Positions 17,098 through 31,158 of a stretch of 64,000 bases of DNA are shown in pieces (the first letter of the stretch is position 1; each line of letters begins with the position of its first letter). A program made the position numbers and the translations under genes. Source of the stretch: Sphingomonas sp. HMP9. Its GTDB lineage: Bacteria; Pseudomonadota; Alphaproteobacteria; Sphingomonadales; Sphingomonadaceae. The notes beneath the pieces were generated by a model. The model did no database searches. It was not told the DNA's origin and saw only the letters and a list, made by a program, of their open reading frames with translations. The stretch covers positions 3,808,501 through 3,872,500 of the forward strand of contig NZ_AP022673.1 of the NCBI RefSeq assembly GCF_013374115.1. The letters are read 5' to 3'.

Positions 17098-17772
17098 TCA
17101 CGCAGAGAATGTCACCTCCAGTGTTTCGAACCCGTCGATCGTCGCGCGCACGGTTTGTCCACGCTGGATCGCGCCGACACCGGCGGGCGTGCCGGTGAAG
17201 ATCAAATCTCCCGGCGCCAGCGCAACGAACGTCGACAGCGTCGCGATGATTTCGGACACGTTCCAGATCATCATCGACATGTCGCCCGACTGACGCGTCT
17301 CGCCGTCGATCGCGAGCGCGATTCCGCCCGTGGCCGCGGGGATGCCGGGCGTGAGCGCGCCGACGGGGGCGGAGTGGTCGAAGCCCTTCGCCATGTCCCA
17401 AGGCCGCCCGGCCTTCTTCGCTACTGCCTGAAGATCGCGCCGCGTCAGGTCGATGCCGACACCTGCGCCGAAGATCATCGCCGCAGCATCTTCGACGGCG
17501 ACGTCCTTGCCGCCCGTACCGAGCGCGACGACTAGTTCCACCTCGTGATGGAGGTCTTTGGTTTGTGGCGGGAAGGGCAGGGCACTGCCGTTTTCCACCA
17601 CCGCGTCGGCGGGCTTCGAGAAGAAAAACGGCTCCTGCCGATCGGGATCCGAGCCCATCTCGCGGGCATGGTCGGCATAGTTCTGACCGACGCAGAAGAT
17701 CCGGCGGACGGGAAAGCGGTCGGTCGTGCCAGCGATGGCGACGGTCGGGGTGGTGATCGTGGGAATGTGCAT
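17098..17772 (-). CDS. Fumarylacetoacetate-hydrolase family protein (fumarylpyruvate hydrolase-like)
   Basis: A 224-residue FAH-fold enzyme. The entry motif FCVGQNYADHAREMG, metal ligands in HHEVELVVALG and GIDLTRRDLQ, and the closing FTGTPAGVGAIQRGQ are all present. The length and sequence are close to maleylpyruvate-pathway fumarylpyruvate hydrolases (NagK type), which split fumarylpyruvate to fumarate and pyruvate. No other gentisate gene is nearby, so the substrate is unsettled. Divergent from the catalase-like gene; likely first gene of an operon with the OFA transporter. Confidence 0.85.
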   Translation of the reverse strand: MHIPTITTPTVAIAGTTDRFPVRRIFCVGQNYADHAREMGSDPDRQEPFFFSKPADAVVENGSALPFPPQTKDLHHEVELVVALGTGGKDVAVEDAAAMIFGAGVGIDLTRRDLQAVAKKAGRPWDMAKGFDHSAPVGALTPGIPAATGGIALAIDGETRQSGDMSMMIWNVSEIIATLSTFVALAPGDLIFTGTPAGVGAIQRGQTVRATIDGFETLEVTFSA

Positions 17773-17847
17773 GGAGGCTCCTTCCGCGCCGTCATCCCGC
17801 GTTGGCGCCCGGTTTGCAACGCAAGCGGCCCGGTTTGCGGCGGATGC

Positions 17848-17872
17848 GGAACGTCCGTCGGTTCAACGGGTT
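17848..17872 (+). promoter_or_regulatory. EcfG-type general stress promoter
   Basis: GGAAC at 17848-17852 and GGTT at 17869-17872 are 16 bases apart, the arrangement recognised by EcfG sigma factors of the alphaproteobacterial general stress response. The predicted start of transcription falls near 17880, leaving a 20-base leader with a strong ribosome site. No other intergenic region in this window shows the same pair in front of a gene. Confidence 0.65.
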
Positions 17873-17899
17873 ACCGATGCGTACCCAAAGGAGATACCC

Positions 17900-18994
17900 A
17901 TGCCCAGCAGCCAGCCCGTCCGTTTCGATCCCTCGGTCGAAACGATCGCTCCCGATGAGCAGGAGACCTTGCAGGGTATGAAGGACTCATTCCAGGAGAT
18001 CCTCGAGACGACTTCGCAGGATTACGGTCACGCGGTTCGCTCGGTTCACGCCAAGGCACACGGCATCGCGCGCGGCACGTTCACGATCGCCGACATGCTT
18101 CCGCCCGAACTCGCACAGGGCATCTTCGCGACGCCCGGCACGCATGAAGCGATCATCCGCATCTCGACCAATGCCGGCGATATCCTCGACGACAGCATCA
18201 GCCTTCCGCGTGGGCTGGCGTTGAAGATCCTCGATGTCGATGGCGCGCGCCTGCCGGGGTCGGAAGGCGACACGACGCAGGACTTCATCATGGTCAACGG
18301 TCCCGCGTTTTCGGCGGCGGATCCCAAGGCGTTCGCCAAGAACCTGAAACTCCTGGCGAAGACGACCGATCGGTTCGAAGGCGTCAAGAAGGCCATGTCC
18401 GCTACGTTCCGCGTCGTCGAGTCGGCGCTGGAAGCGGTCGGCGGGCAATCGGCGACGTTGACCACGCTTGGCGGCGCCAAGCCCGTCCACCCGCTCGGCG
18501 AGACCTATTATTCGCAGACGCCGTTCCGCTTTGGCGAGTATATCGCGAAGGTTGCGTTGTTTCCGGTATCGCCCGAATTGACGCGGCTGACCGGGGATCT
18601 GGTCGACATCACCGCGCGCCCTGACGCGCTGCGCGAAGTCGTCCGCGAGGAACTGGTCGAACATGGCGGCAAATGGGAGTTCCGCGTGCAGCTCAATACC
18701 GATCTCGACGCAATGCCGATCGAGGACTCGTCCGTGGCCTGGGACGAGACAAAGAGCCCGTTCGTCACGGTCGCCACGCTCGACGTGCCGCCGCAGCTCT
18801 CATGGGAACAGGGCGTCACTGATCATACCGACGACGCACTGTCGTACAGCATCTGGCACGGCATCACTGCGCATCAGCCGCTCGGCGGCGTGAACCGCAC
18901 GCGTAAGGACACGTACAAGCAGTCGGCGGATTTCCGCGGCACGTTCAACGGTTGCCCGATGCACGAGCCGGCCAAGCTGTCCGAACTCGCCTGA
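17900..18994 (+). CDS. Catalase-family heme protein (y4iL-like)
   Basis: A 364-residue, small-subunit catalase relative. The distal His is in RSVHAKAHGIARGTFTI, matching the active-site strand of catalases, and the C-terminal stretch RTRKDTYKQSADFR has the spacing of the proximal heme-ligand region. It is shorter than true catalases and lacks their flavodoxin-like or long C-terminal parts. Whether it removes peroxide or acts as a peroxidase on lipids is open. ATG at 17900 has AAGGAGA 5 bases upstream. It is followed after one base by a phosphoesterase gene, and the pair has an EcfG promoter. Confidence 0.85.
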   Translation: MPSSQPVRFDPSVETIAPDEQETLQGMKDSFQEILETTSQDYGHAVRSVHAKAHGIARGTFTIADMLPPELAQGIFATPGTHEAIIRISTNAGDILDDSISLPRGLALKILDVDGARLPGSEGDTTQDFIMVNGPAFSAADPKAFAKNLKLLAKTTDRFEGVKKAMSATFRVVESALEAVGGQSATLTTLGGAKPVHPLGETYYSQTPFRFGEYIAKVALFPVSPELTRLTGDLVDITARPDALREVVREELVEHGGKWEFRVQLNTDLDAMPIEDSSVAWDETKSPFVTVATLDVPPQLSWEQGVTDHTDDALSYSIWHGITAHQPLGGVNRTRKDTYKQSADFRGTFNGCPMHEPAKLSELA

Positions 18995-18995
18995 C

Positions 18996-19778
18996 ATGAC
19001 CATGGGGGGCGATACACTGAAGCTGTTCCACGTCAGCGACGTCCATTTCGGTGCGGAGGACCCGGCGGCGATCGCCTGGTTCTCCGAACGCGTTGCGGAA
19101 GAAAAGCCCGACGCGGTCATCATGACCGGCGACCTGACGATGCGCGCGACCAAGGACGAGTTCCAGCAGGGCGGCGATTGGCTGCGTTCGCTCGGCGTGC
19201 CGGTAACGCTGGAAGTCGGCAATCACGACATCCCTTATTACTGGGACCCGTTCCGGCGGCTGTTGGCGCCTTACCAGCGCTACGCGGCCGTGGAACAGAT
19301 GATCGAGCGACCGCTTCAGCTTCCCGGCGTTACCGTCGTCCCGCTGAAGACGACTGCGCGCGCGCAGTGGCGCTGGAACTGGTCGAAGGGACGCGTGAGC
19401 CCTGGCTCGCTCAAGCGCGCGCTGACGATGATCGCGGACGTGCCGAAAGGCAATCTGATCTTCATCGGCGCGCATCATCCGCTGATAGAGGGCGGTACGA
19501 CCGGGACTGCCAAGACGCGCAACGGCGACGAGGCGCTGACGGCACTGGCTGAAGCCGGCGCCCATGCAGTGCTGTCGGGGCACGTCCATGATCCGTTCGA
19601 CGTGCCGGTCGACCGCGCAGGCCGGATCATCCGCATGATCGGTGCGGGGACGCTGTCGAAGCGCACCCGCGGCAGTCCGCCGGCATTCAACGAAATCCGC
19701 ATCGAGGGCGGGCGGTTCGAGACGTTGGCGCGAACGCTATCGGACGAGGCAAAGTATTCGATCACTAGCACAGTGTAA
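18996..19778 (+). CDS. Calcineurin-like metallophosphoesterase
   Basis: A 260-residue two-metal phosphoesterase. All core motifs are visible: DVHFG (D near residue 15), GDLT, GNHD, AHH and GHVH. The family cleaves phosphomonoesters or diesters such as cyclic nucleotides or phospholipid-derived groups; the substrate is unknown. It begins 1 base after the catalase-like gene, so both are likely made together in the general stress response. Confidence 0.87.
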   Translation: MTMGGDTLKLFHVSDVHFGAEDPAAIAWFSERVAEEKPDAVIMTGDLTMRATKDEFQQGGDWLRSLGVPVTLEVGNHDIPYYWDPFRRLLAPYQRYAAVEQMIERPLQLPGVTVVPLKTTARAQWRWNWSKGRVSPGSLKRALTMIADVPKGNLIFIGAHHPLIEGGTTGTAKTRNGDEALTALAEAGAHAVLSGHVHDPFDVPVDRAGRIIRMIGAGTLSKRTRGSPPAFNEIRIEGGRFETLARTLSDEAKYSITSTV

Positions 19779-19812
19779 GGCGTTGGATCGCGCCGACCAG
19801 CTTCGCGTCTCC

Positions 19813-19892
19813 GTCATCCGGACGAAAGTCAGGGTCCAGAGCTACGAACGCTGACTTTTGTAACCCTGGGTCCTGACTTCCGTCAGGATGAC
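19813..19892. repeat. Palindromic repeat (GAAR-loop family)
   Basis: Starts GTCATCCGGACGAAAGTCAG and ends with the near-complement at 19892. Each arm has an internal hairpin (GAC-GAAA-GTC on the left, CTGAC-GGAA-GTCAG on the right arm read backwards). It lies between convergent genes and may also act as a transcription stop. Confidence 0.8.
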
Positions 19893-19925
19893 GACGTGTA
19901 TTGCGCTACGTCTGCAGACTGCCCC

Positions 19926-20786
19926 TTAGTCCGGCGCAGTACCGGAATTGAACTCGATATCGATCTCGACCCAGCCACCGAGAATCTGCTTCCCACCAAC
20001 GCGCGGGGGGCGGACGCGAAATTGCCAAGCGGCCTGACGCATCGCGCGGGCAAGCCCCGAACCGACCGGGGACTCGCTCAGCGCCCGGCAGTTCTCGACC
20101 TGGTAATTCGCGATCATGCGACAGGCGATCTTCGCCCAGCTGTTCGGGGGCGGCGCACTCTTCAGATACCCGTTGAGTTCGGCATCGGTCGGGCGGCGAT
20201 ACCATTCGACCTTGTACAGCCGCTCGCCACCCGGGCCTTCGCCAGGGCCATATGCTGAACCGCTGTCCTTCCCCTTGCCCGATCCGCTTCCGCCGTCACC
20301 GCCAGCAAGCTGGTCATCAGGATGCGAGGGCATCTTCGAGATATCTGCCGCATCGAACATTTCCATGCCGCCGAGCATTTTGATCGGCAACGGCGGCGGC
20401 GATTTCGGCGGGGCAGGGGGCGCCTGTGCCGACGCGACACGCGGCGCGGCGCGCTGCGGCGAACCACCGCTCGCGCGCTTCTCCCGGGTCGCCGACGGCG
20501 TGCGCTTCTGCGGCGTCGGCGTGGTCTGGTCCGGTGCGATCTGGAACGTCACGGGATCGCGGCGCTCTTCCGGCTTTACGACGGCGGACGGCGCCAGGCG
20601 CAACAGCAGCAGCAGGATCAGGACATGCGCAATGACCGTCAGCACGAACGCGCCACTGCGCCGTCGCGTCGCGCCACGCGTCTCGATCGACGAAGGATGG
20701 TACGCCGACCGCATCGGCAGTCCGCCTAGACCCGCGGACGCGCGACGGCAACGCCCCGCGTCGCCGATCTTTTTCGCAATATCCAC
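19926..20786 (-). CDS. TonB-family energy transducer-like protein
   Basis: Up to 286 residues: one N-terminal membrane helix (FVLTVIAHVLILLLLLRLAP), a Pro/Ala/Lys-rich spacer (TTPTPQKRTPSATREKR, APPAPPKSPPPLPIKM), a Gly-rich stretch, and a C-terminal domain with the paired cysteines and pattern of TonB (IACRMIANYQVENC-RALSESPVGSGLARAM ... GGWVEIDIEF). It may drive a TonB-dependent receptor, but no exbB/exbD or receptor is near. The GTG at 20786 or the ATG at 20714 could be the start. It follows the glycosyltransferase gene by 18 bases. Confidence 0.65.
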   Translation of the reverse strand: MDIAKKIGDAGRCRRASAGLGGLPMRSAYHPSSIETRGATRRRSGAFVLTVIAHVLILLLLLRLAPSAVVKPEERRDPVTFQIAPDQTTPTPQKRTPSATREKRASGGSPQRAAPRVASAQAPPAPPKSPPPLPIKMLGGMEMFDAADISKMPSHPDDQLAGGDGGSGSGKGKDSGSAYGPGEGPGGERLYKVEWYRRPTDAELNGYLKSAPPPNSWAKIACRMIANYQVENCRALSESPVGSGLARAMRQAAWQFRVRPPRVGGKQILGGWVEIDIEFNSGTAPD

Positions 20787-20804
20787 TGCAGAATGCCTGT
20801 CGGT

Positions 20805-22088
20805 TCAGCCACGCGCAATCAGCAGCGCGGCGATCTCGTCCGCGGCGGCGTCCGCACCATTCTCCAGCGCGACCTGCGCTCCGATTTCCGCGGCCTTCGC
20901 TTTTACACGCTCCGTGAGAATTGCGGTGATCGCAGGCCCGGCGCGCGCGGTGGTGAATCGCTTCACCGATAGCGTGCTACCCACGCCGATCTGGTGGATG
21001 CGGTGGGCGTTATCGTGCTGATCGCCCATGTGCGGCACCACGAGCTGGGGTTTGCCAGCGCGCAGCGCCTGACCGGTGGATCCCGCGCCGCCATGGTGGA
21101 CAATCGCGGCCGCCCGCGGGAACAGCAGCGAATGCGGCGCATAGCGGCAGACGTAAATATCCTCGCTCGCTGCGGTGCGATCGTCGCTGCCGGTGAGCAG
21201 GACCGCGCGCAGGCCGAGCGCGCGCGCGGTCGCCGCCGCGGTGGCGTAGAAGTCGCCCGGCGCAAACGTGGCGAAGGACCCCAGCGTGAAGACCAAGGGC
21301 GGCGCACCCGCGTCGAGGAATGCCTCAAGCGCAGGATCGAGCGTTTCGGGTGTCCCCGTATCGCTATCGAATATCGCAAAGCCGGTGACACGGGCAGTGT
21401 CCGCAAGATGAAGCGGGCGTGGCGCGATGGCTGGCGAATAGCAGCACAGCGTCAGGTCGGTCACCGCGGGCGTTTCCAGCAACAAGGCCTGGCGCGAGGG
21501 CGGCAGGCCACGCGCTGCGCGAACCACATTGACGTGCCGTCCATGACGGTGACGCAGGACACCGCGCATGACCCGGTATACGGACCGGTTCCACGCACGC
21601 CCCATCGGCCCGGTCGGCGCGGGGACCATCATCCGAAAGTCCGGCGTTCTCGGGGGCGCATAGGCGGAAAAAATCGCCATGGGTTGAAGCAGGACGTTGA
21701 TCAGCGGAACCCCGCGCGCTTCCGCGACGATCGGCGCGGCGAACACGAACAACGAGGCCACAAGCGCGACCGCGCCGTCCATGGCGTCATCCAGGGCCGT
21801 CATACTGTCGGCCAGCCACGGCATCAGGATCCTGTTCATCAGATAGGTCTGATCCGCCATGATCCGTCGTGCCGCCTGGTCGGGGGGCAAACCCAGCGCC
21901 TCGGCGAGCGTATCGAACCCCCCGGCGATCGCTACGCTGGTCAGTCCGGCGGCGTCGACCTTACCGACATGATCGGCCGGTACCGCCAGCACGACCGCGA
22001 ACCCGCGGGCCTTGAGCGCAAGGCCGATGGCGATGAAGGGATGGAGGTCGCCGAGCGAGCCGATCGTGGCGAGGACGATCTTTCGCAT
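20805..22088 (-). CDS. GT1-family (UGT-like) glycosyltransferase
   Basis: A 427-residue GT-B enzyme. The N-terminus IVLATIGSLGDLHPFIAIGLAL and the C-terminal donor-binding motif IVHHGGAGSTGQALRAGKPQLVVPHMGDQHDNAHRI are those of macrolide/sterol/rhamnosyl UGT-type transferases. It would move a sugar from a nucleotide donor to a lipid or small molecule; the acceptor is unknown. It lies downstream of rpoC in the same direction but beyond a terminator. Confidence 0.85.
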   Translation of the reverse strand: MRKIVLATIGSLGDLHPFIAIGLALKARGFAVVLAVPADHVGKVDAAGLTSVAIAGGFDTLAEALGLPPDQAARRIMADQTYLMNRILMPWLADSMTALDDAMDGAVALVASLFVFAAPIVAEARGVPLINVLLQPMAIFSAYAPPRTPDFRMMVPAPTGPMGRAWNRSVYRVMRGVLRHRHGRHVNVVRAARGLPPSRQALLLETPAVTDLTLCCYSPAIAPRPLHLADTARVTGFAIFDSDTGTPETLDPALEAFLDAGAPPLVFTLGSFATFAPGDFYATAAATARALGLRAVLLTGSDDRTAASEDIYVCRYAPHSLLFPRAAAIVHHGGAGSTGQALRAGKPQLVVPHMGDQHDNAHRIHQIGVGSTLSVKRFTTARAGPAITAILTERVKAKAAEIGAQVALENGADAAADEIAALLIARG

Positions 22089-22253
22089 CGGCTGTGAATG
22101 GTCCTTCCCTGCCGCGTGGATCGACGGCTGCTCAGGGCTACGAAATTTTCATGTCGGGAACATTGCAGTCGAGGACTGGGCGTGGACGGGCCGCGGACCG
22201 GGGCGGCCGGGGGCATCGATACCGACTAGGCTCTGCAGTTCGCCCAAACGAAG

Positions 22254-22290
22254 AAGGCCGCCGCCCGGTATCCCGGACGGCGGCCTTTTC
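22254..22290 (-). terminator. Rho-independent terminator of rpoBC
   Basis: A 15-pair stem with one mismatch (AAGGCCGCCGCCCGG at 22254-22268 against CCGGACGGCGGCCTT at 22273-22287) and a 4-base loop. It lies 37 bases after the rpoC stop on the minus strand, with a short T-rich tail. Confidence 0.8.
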
Positions 22291-22323
22291 CTTGGTCAGC
22301 GCCGAAGCGTCTGGCGAAACCGA

Positions 22324-26610
<4,287 letters not shown>

Positions 26611-26623
26611 TTTATTCTCCATT

Positions 26624-26767
26624 CCCCTTCCGCGTCGCGGGAGGGGCTAGGGGAGGGGATGTCGTAGCCTCTTCGGGGTGCGCCTGGATCAGGCCCTCCC
26701 CCGACCCCTCCCGGTAGGGCCCCGTCAAAGTACTACTTTGATGGGAACCCAACGCGGGAGGGGAGGA
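26624..26767. repeat. Composite palindromic repeat between rpoB and rpoC
   Basis: Outer arms of G/C blocks (CCCCTTCCGCGTCGCGGGAG at 26624 and complementary blocks ending near 26767). The right arm is interrupted at 26714-26752 by a different short palindrome centred on TCAAAGTACTACTTTGA (26725-26741, perfect 8-base arms). The outer repeat resembles 60964-61068. Confidence 0.75.
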
Positions 26768-26776
26768 AGTAGAGGC

Positions 26777-29700
26777 CTACTCCGCCGCGATCTGGATGCC
26801 GTCGCTGTCGTAGCCGGGCTCCGACTGCTTCAGGTCCACATTCAGGCCGAGCGAGCGCATTTCCTTGACGAGCACGTTGAAGCTCTCCGGGATGCCGGCC
26901 TCGAACGTGTCGTCACCCTTGACGATCGCCTCGTAGACCTTGGTGCGACCGACCACGTCATCGGACTTCACCGTCAGCATTTCCTGCAAGGTATACGCCG
27001 CGCCGTAAGCCTGGAGCGCCCAGACCTCCATCTCGCCGAAGCGCTGACCACCGAACTGCGCCTTACCACCCAGCGGCTGCTGCGTGACCAACGAGTACGG
27101 CCCGATCGAGCGTGCGTGGATCTTGTCGTCGACCAGATGGTGCAGCTTGAGCATGTAGATGTACCCAACCGTCACCTTGCGATCGAACTGATCGCCGGTG
27201 CGACCATCGAACAGATCCGACTGACCCGACGTGTCCAGCCCCGCCAGCGCCAGCATCGCCGAAACGTCGGCTTCGCGGGCACCGTCGAACACCGGCGTCG
27301 CCATCGGCACGCCGCCCTTCAGGTTCTTGGCCAGCTCGACGATCTCGTCACCCGAGCGGGCGTCGATTTCCGCGTGATACTGCTCGCCATACACCGTCTT
27401 GAGACGATCGCGGACCGCCTCCGGCATCGCGCCGGGCTTGGCGTCCGGGTTCTCCTCGCGCCACGTCTCGAGCGCCGCGGTGATCGACTGACCCAGACCA
27501 CGTGCGGCCCAGCCCAGATGCGTCTCGAAGATCTGCCCGACGTTCATGCGCGACGGCACGCCCAGCGGGTTGAGCACGATATCGACCGGCGTACCGTCGG
27601 CGAGGAACGGCATGTCCTCCGCCGGCAGGATGCGGCTGATGACGCCCTTGTTACCGTGACGGCCGGCCATCTTGTCGCCCGGCTGTAGCTTGCGCTTCAC
27701 CGCGACGAACACCTTGACCATCTTCAGCACGCCCGGCGACAGCTCGTCACCACGCTCCAGCTTCTCGCGACGATCGTGGAACTTGTCGGTGATCAGCTTG
27801 GCGGCATCGTCATACTGGATCTTGACCGCTTCGAGATCGCCCTGGACCTTGTCGTCGGCGACCGCGAACTTCCACCATTCGTGGCGGTCGACGCTGTCGA
27901 GCAGATCCATGTCGATCACGAAGCCCTTCTTGACGCCCTTCGGCGCCGAGGTGGCGGTCTGATCGAGCAGCATCTCGCGAAGACGCGACCACGTCGCACG
28001 GTTCAGGATCGAACGCTCGTCGTCCGAATCCTTCTTCAAGCGCTCGATCTCCTCGCGCTCGATCGCCATCGCGCGCTCGTCCTTGTCGATGCCGTGACGG
28101 TTGAAGACGCGAACGTCGACGACCGTACCCGACACGCCCGGCGGCAGGCGAAGCGACGTATCGCGCACGTCGCTGGCCTTCTCGCCGAAGATGGCGCGGA
28201 GAAGCTTCTCCTCCGGCGTCATCGGCGATTCACCCTTCGGCGTGATCTTGCCCGCGAGAATATCGCCCGGCTCGACCTCTGCGCCGATGTACACGATGCC
28301 CGCTTCGTCGAGGTTGCGAAGCGCTTCCTCGCCGACGTTCGGGATATCGCGCGTGATGTCCTCCGGCCCGAGCTTGGTGTCGCGCGCCATCACTTCGAAC
28401 TCGTCGATATGGATCGACGTAAACACGTCGTCCTTCACGATCCGCTCGGATATCAGGATCGAATCCTCGTAGTTGTAGCCGTTCCACGGCATGAACGCGA
28501 CGAGGCTGTTGCGACCCAGCGCCAGCTCGCCGAACTCGGTCGACGGACCGTCGGCGAGCACGTCGCCTGCACGGACCGCGTCGCCCACCTTCACCAGCGG
28601 GCGCTGGTTGATGCAGGTCGACTGGTTCGAACGCTGGAACTTCATCAGCGTGTAGATGTCGACGCCCGACTTGCCAGCATCGATCTCGCCGGTCGCTCGG
28701 ATGACGATACGCGCCGCGTCGACCTGGTCGACGATGCCCGCACGCTTGGCCGAGATAGCTGCACCGGAGTCACGCGCGACCGTCTCTTCCATGCCGGTGC
28801 CGACGAACGGCGCCTCGGCCTGGACGAGCGGCACGGCCTGACGCTGCATGTTCGAGCCCATCAGCGCGCGGTTGGCGTCATCGTTTTCCAGGAACGGAAT
28901 GAGCGATGCGGCGACCGAGACGAGCTGCTTGGGGCTGACGTCCATCAACGTGATGTTGTCGGGCAGCGCCATCAGGAATTCGCCAGCCTGACGCGACGAG
29001 ACCAGTTCCTCGACGAAGCCGTTCGACGAATCGAGCTCGGCGTTGGCCTGCGCGATCGTGTGCTTGGCCTCTTCCATCGCCGACAGGTACACGACGTCGT
29101 CGGTCACCTTGTGGTCGACGACCTTGCGGTACGGAGTCTCGATGAAGCCGTACTTGTTGACGCGCGAGAAGCTGGCCAGCGAGTTGATCAGACCGATGTT
29201 CGGGCCTTCCGGCGTTTCGATCGGGCAGATGCGGCCATAGTGGGTCGGGTGAACGTCGCGGACTTCGAAGCCAGCGCGCTCACGCGTCAGACCACCTGGT
29301 CCAAGTGCCGACACGCGACGCTTGTGGGTGACTTCCGACAGCGGGTTGGTCTGATCCATGAACTGCGACAGCTGCGACGAGCCGAAGAATTCGCGGACCG
29401 CGGCAACCGCAGGCTTCGCGTTGATCAGATCGTTCGGCATGACGGTCGAGACGTCGACCGACGACATGCGCTCCTTCACGGCGCGCTCCATGCGGAGCAG
29501 GCCGACGCGGTACTGGTTCTCGAGCAGCTCGCCGACCGAACGGACACGACGGTTACCGAGGTTGTCGATATCGTCGATCTCGCCCTTGCCGTCCTTCAGG
29601 TTCACGAGCGTCTTGATGACCTCGAGAATGTCCTCGGTGCGCAGCGTCGTGACGGTGTCCTCGACGTCGAGGTCGAGACGCATGTTCAGCTTCACGCGAC

Positions 29701-30931
29701 CGACGGCCGACAGGTCGTAGCGATCGGGATCGAAGAACAGACCCGAGAACAATGCTTCGGCCGTCTCCAGCGTCGGCGGCTCGCCGGGGCGCATCACGCG
29801 GTAGATGTCGGACAGAGCCTGCTCGCGCTCTTCGGCCTTGTCGACCTTGAGCGTGTTGCGGATCCACGGACCCGTCGCGACGTGATCGATGTCGAGCAGG
29901 TCGAGACGCTCGATGCCTGCCTGGTCGAGCAGTTCGAGGTTCTCGGCCGACACTTCGTCACCGGCTTCGATGTAGATGCGGCCGGTCGACTCGTCGATCA
30001 GGTCGTATGCCGAATAGCGACCGAAGATTTCCTCGGTCGGGATCAGCAGGTCGGTCAGGCCGTCCTTGAACGCCTTGTTCGCAGCGCGTGGGGAAATCTT
30101 CTGGCCGTTCGGGAACACGACTTCGCCGGTCTTGGCATCGACGATGTCGAACATCGGCTTCTGGCCACGCCAGTTCTCGACCTGGAACGGAACGATCCAG
30201 CCACCCTGACCGCGGACGAACGTCACGCGGTTGTAGAAATAGTTGAGGATCTCTTCCGACGTCATGCCGAGCGCATAGAGAAGCGCCGTCACCGGCAGCT
30301 TGCGCTTGCGATCGATGCGGACGTTGACGATGTCCTTGGCGTCGAACTCGAAATCGAGCCACGAGCCGCGATACGGAATGACACGCGCGGCGAACAGATA
30401 CTTGCCCGATGCGTGCGTCTTGCCGCGATCGTGATCGAACAGGACGCCCGGCGAACGGTGCATCTGCGAAACGATGACGCGCTCGGTGCCGTTGATGAAG
30501 AACGTACCGTTCTCGGTCATGAGCGGCATGTCGCCCATGTAGACGTCCTGCTCCTTGATATCGATGACCGACTTGGCCTCGGTATCGGGATCGACCTCGA
30601 ACGCGGTCAGGCGCAGCGTGACGCGCATCGGCGCGGCGTAGGTGATGCCGCGCTGGCGGCATTCCTCAACGTCGAACTTCGGCGGCTCAAGGACGTAATC
30701 GTCGAAATCGAGATAGGCGGTGCCGGCAAAATCCTGGATCGGGAACACGCTGCGCAGCGTCTTCTCGAGACCCGAGACGTGGCCGATCGACTTGTCGGAG
30801 CGCAAGAACTGCTCGTAGCTCTCGCGCTGGACCTCGATCAGGTTCGGCATCTGCACGACTTCGTGGATGTTGCCGAAAACCTTGCGGATACGGCGCTTTG
30901 CAGTGCCGTGTTCGATCGCCTTGGATGCCAT
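26777..30931 (-). CDS. rpoB: DNA-directed RNA polymerase beta subunit
   Basis: A 1384-residue beta subunit. The rifampicin-region reads [20 protein letters not shown], then [12 protein letters not shown]: the residues equivalent to E. coli Asp516, His526 and Ser531 are unchanged, so no resistance change is visible; Asn518 is Thr here. Other marks are [16 protein letters not shown] and the C-terminal [20 protein letters not shown]. Its upstream neighbour is not rplL; instead a 377-base gap with promoter-like signals precedes it. Confidence 0.98.
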   Translation of the reverse strand: MASKAIEHGTAKRRIRKVFGNIHEVVQMPNLIEVQRESYEQFLRSDKSIGHVSGLEKTLRSVFPIQDFAGTAYLDFDDYVLEPPKFDVEECRQRGITYAAPMRVTLRLTAFEVDPDTEAKSVIDIKEQDVYMGDMPLMTENGTFFINGTERVIVSQMHRSPGVLFDHDRGKTHASGKYLFAARVIPYRGSWLDFEFDAKDIVNVRIDRKRKLPVTALLYALGMTSEEILNYFYNRVTFVRGQGGWIVPFQVENWRGQKPMFDIVDAKTGEVVFPNGQKISPRAANKAFKDGLTDLLIPTEEIFGRYSAYDLIDESTGRIYIEAGDEVSAENLELLDQAGIERLDLLDIDHVATGPWIRNTLKVDKAEEREQALSDIYRVMRPGEPPTLETAEALFSGLFFDPDRYDLSAVGRVKLNMRLDLDVEDTVTTLRTEDILEVIKTLVNLKDGKGEIDDIDNLGNRRVRSVGELLENQYRVGLLRMERAVKERMSSVDVSTVMPNDLINAKPAVAAVREFFGSSQLSQFMDQTNPLSEVTHKRRVSALGPGGLTRERAGFEVRDVHPTHYGRICPIETPEGPNIGLINSLASFSRVNKYGFIETPYRKVVDHKVTDDVVYLSAMEEAKHTIAQANAELDSSNGFVEELVSSRQAGEFLMALPDNITLMDVSPKQLVSVAASLIPFLENDDANRALMGSNMQRQAVPLVQAEAPFVGTGMEETVARDSGAAISAKRAGIVDQVDAARIVIRATGEIDAGKSGVDIYTLMKFQRSNQSTCINQRPLVKVGDAVRAGDVLADGPSTEFGELALGRNSLVAFMPWNGYNYEDSILISERIVKDDVFTSIHIDEFEVMARDTKLGPEDITRDIPNVGEEALRNLDEAGIVYIGAEVEPGDILAGKITPKGESPMTPEEKLLRAIFGEKASDVRDTSLRLPPGVSGTVVDVRVFNRHGIDKDERAMAIEREEIERLKKDSDDERSILNRATWSRLREMLLDQTATSAPKGVKKGFVIDMDLLDSVDRHEWWKFAVADDKVQGDLEAVKIQYDDAAKLITDKFHDRREKLERGDELSPGVLKMVKVFVAVKRKLQPGDKMAGRHGNKGVISRILPAEDMPFLADGTPVDIVLNPLGVPSRMNVGQIFETHLGWAARGLGQSITAALETWREENPDAKPGAMPEAVRDRLKTVYGEQYHAEIDARSGDEIVELAKNLKGGVPMATPVFDGAREADVSAMLALAGLDTSGQSDLFDGRTGDQFDRKVTVGYIYMLKLHHLVDDKIHARSIGPYSLVTQQPLGGKAQFGGQRFGEMEVWALQAYGAAYTLQEMLTVKSDDVVGRTKVYEAIVKGDDTFEAGIPESFNVLVKEMRSLGLNVDLKQSEPGYDSDGIQIAAE

Positions 30932-30945
30932 AGGTTTTGTTTCGC

Positions 30946-30973
30946 CCTATAAAAACTGACGGATCAGTCGTAA
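30946..30973 (-). promoter_or_regulatory. Possible rpoB-proximal promoter
   Basis: Minus-strand TTACGA (30968-30973) and TATAGG (30946-30951) are 16 bases apart, ending 15 bases before the rpoB start. The leader would be very short, so this is weaker than the promoter at 31130. Confidence 0.3.
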
Positions 30974-31013
30974 TTTCGTGCTTGGGAACCCCCAAGCGGG
31001 ACGCACGTTCACG

Positions 31014-31123
31014 CAAAAAGGCCGCGCGCATCAGGTGCGGCGGCTCTCAGCGTATGAAACCTCGGTATCCAATACGATCGACACGCTGCGCGACGGCATG
31101 TCATTTCCCGGATGCTGTGGTGA
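31014..31123 (-). ncRNA. Predicted short transcript: rpoBC leader or small RNA
   Basis: A ~110-base transcript is expected between the strong promoter at 31130-31158 and the terminator at 31015-31045. No ORF of note is inside. A second small hairpin (CTTGGG-AACC-CCCAAG, 30981-30996) lies between the terminator and rpoB. Whether it is a stand-alone RNA or an attenuated leader cannot be told by reading. Confidence 0.4.
31015..31045 (-). terminator. Terminator or attenuator hairpin upstream of rpoB
   Basis: On the minus strand GCCGCCGCA, loop, TGCGCGCGGC with one bulged base, followed at once by a five-T run (31015-31019). It is a proper terminator shape, yet rpoB lies 84 bases further on in the same direction, so it either ends a small RNA or regulates read-through into rpoBC. 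Confidence 0.6.
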
Positions 31124-31129
31124 GCGACG

Positions 31130-31158
31130 GATATAGGCGCGGCCCAGCGTCATGTCAA
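31130..31158 (-). promoter_or_regulatory. Strong sigma-70 promoter reading toward rpoB
   Basis: A perfect -35 TTGACA (31153-31158, minus strand), a 17-base spacer and -10 TATATC (31130-31135). Transcription would begin near 31123. It is the best housekeeping promoter seen in the window, as expected for RNA polymerase genes. The rest of the 377-base gap (30932-31308) shows no gene. Confidence 0.65.

Noticed and set aside
26757-30000. Possible rifampicin-resistance change in rpoB
   Set aside because: The key residues equivalent to Asp516, His526 and Ser531 are unchanged; Asn518 to Thr is a natural difference, not a known resistance mark.
27776-30952. Very long open frame (1058 codons) on the plus strand opposite rpoB
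   Set aside because: High-GC codon bias leaves the antisense frame open; the translation is Arg/Asp/Val-rich without domains, and rpoB is certain.
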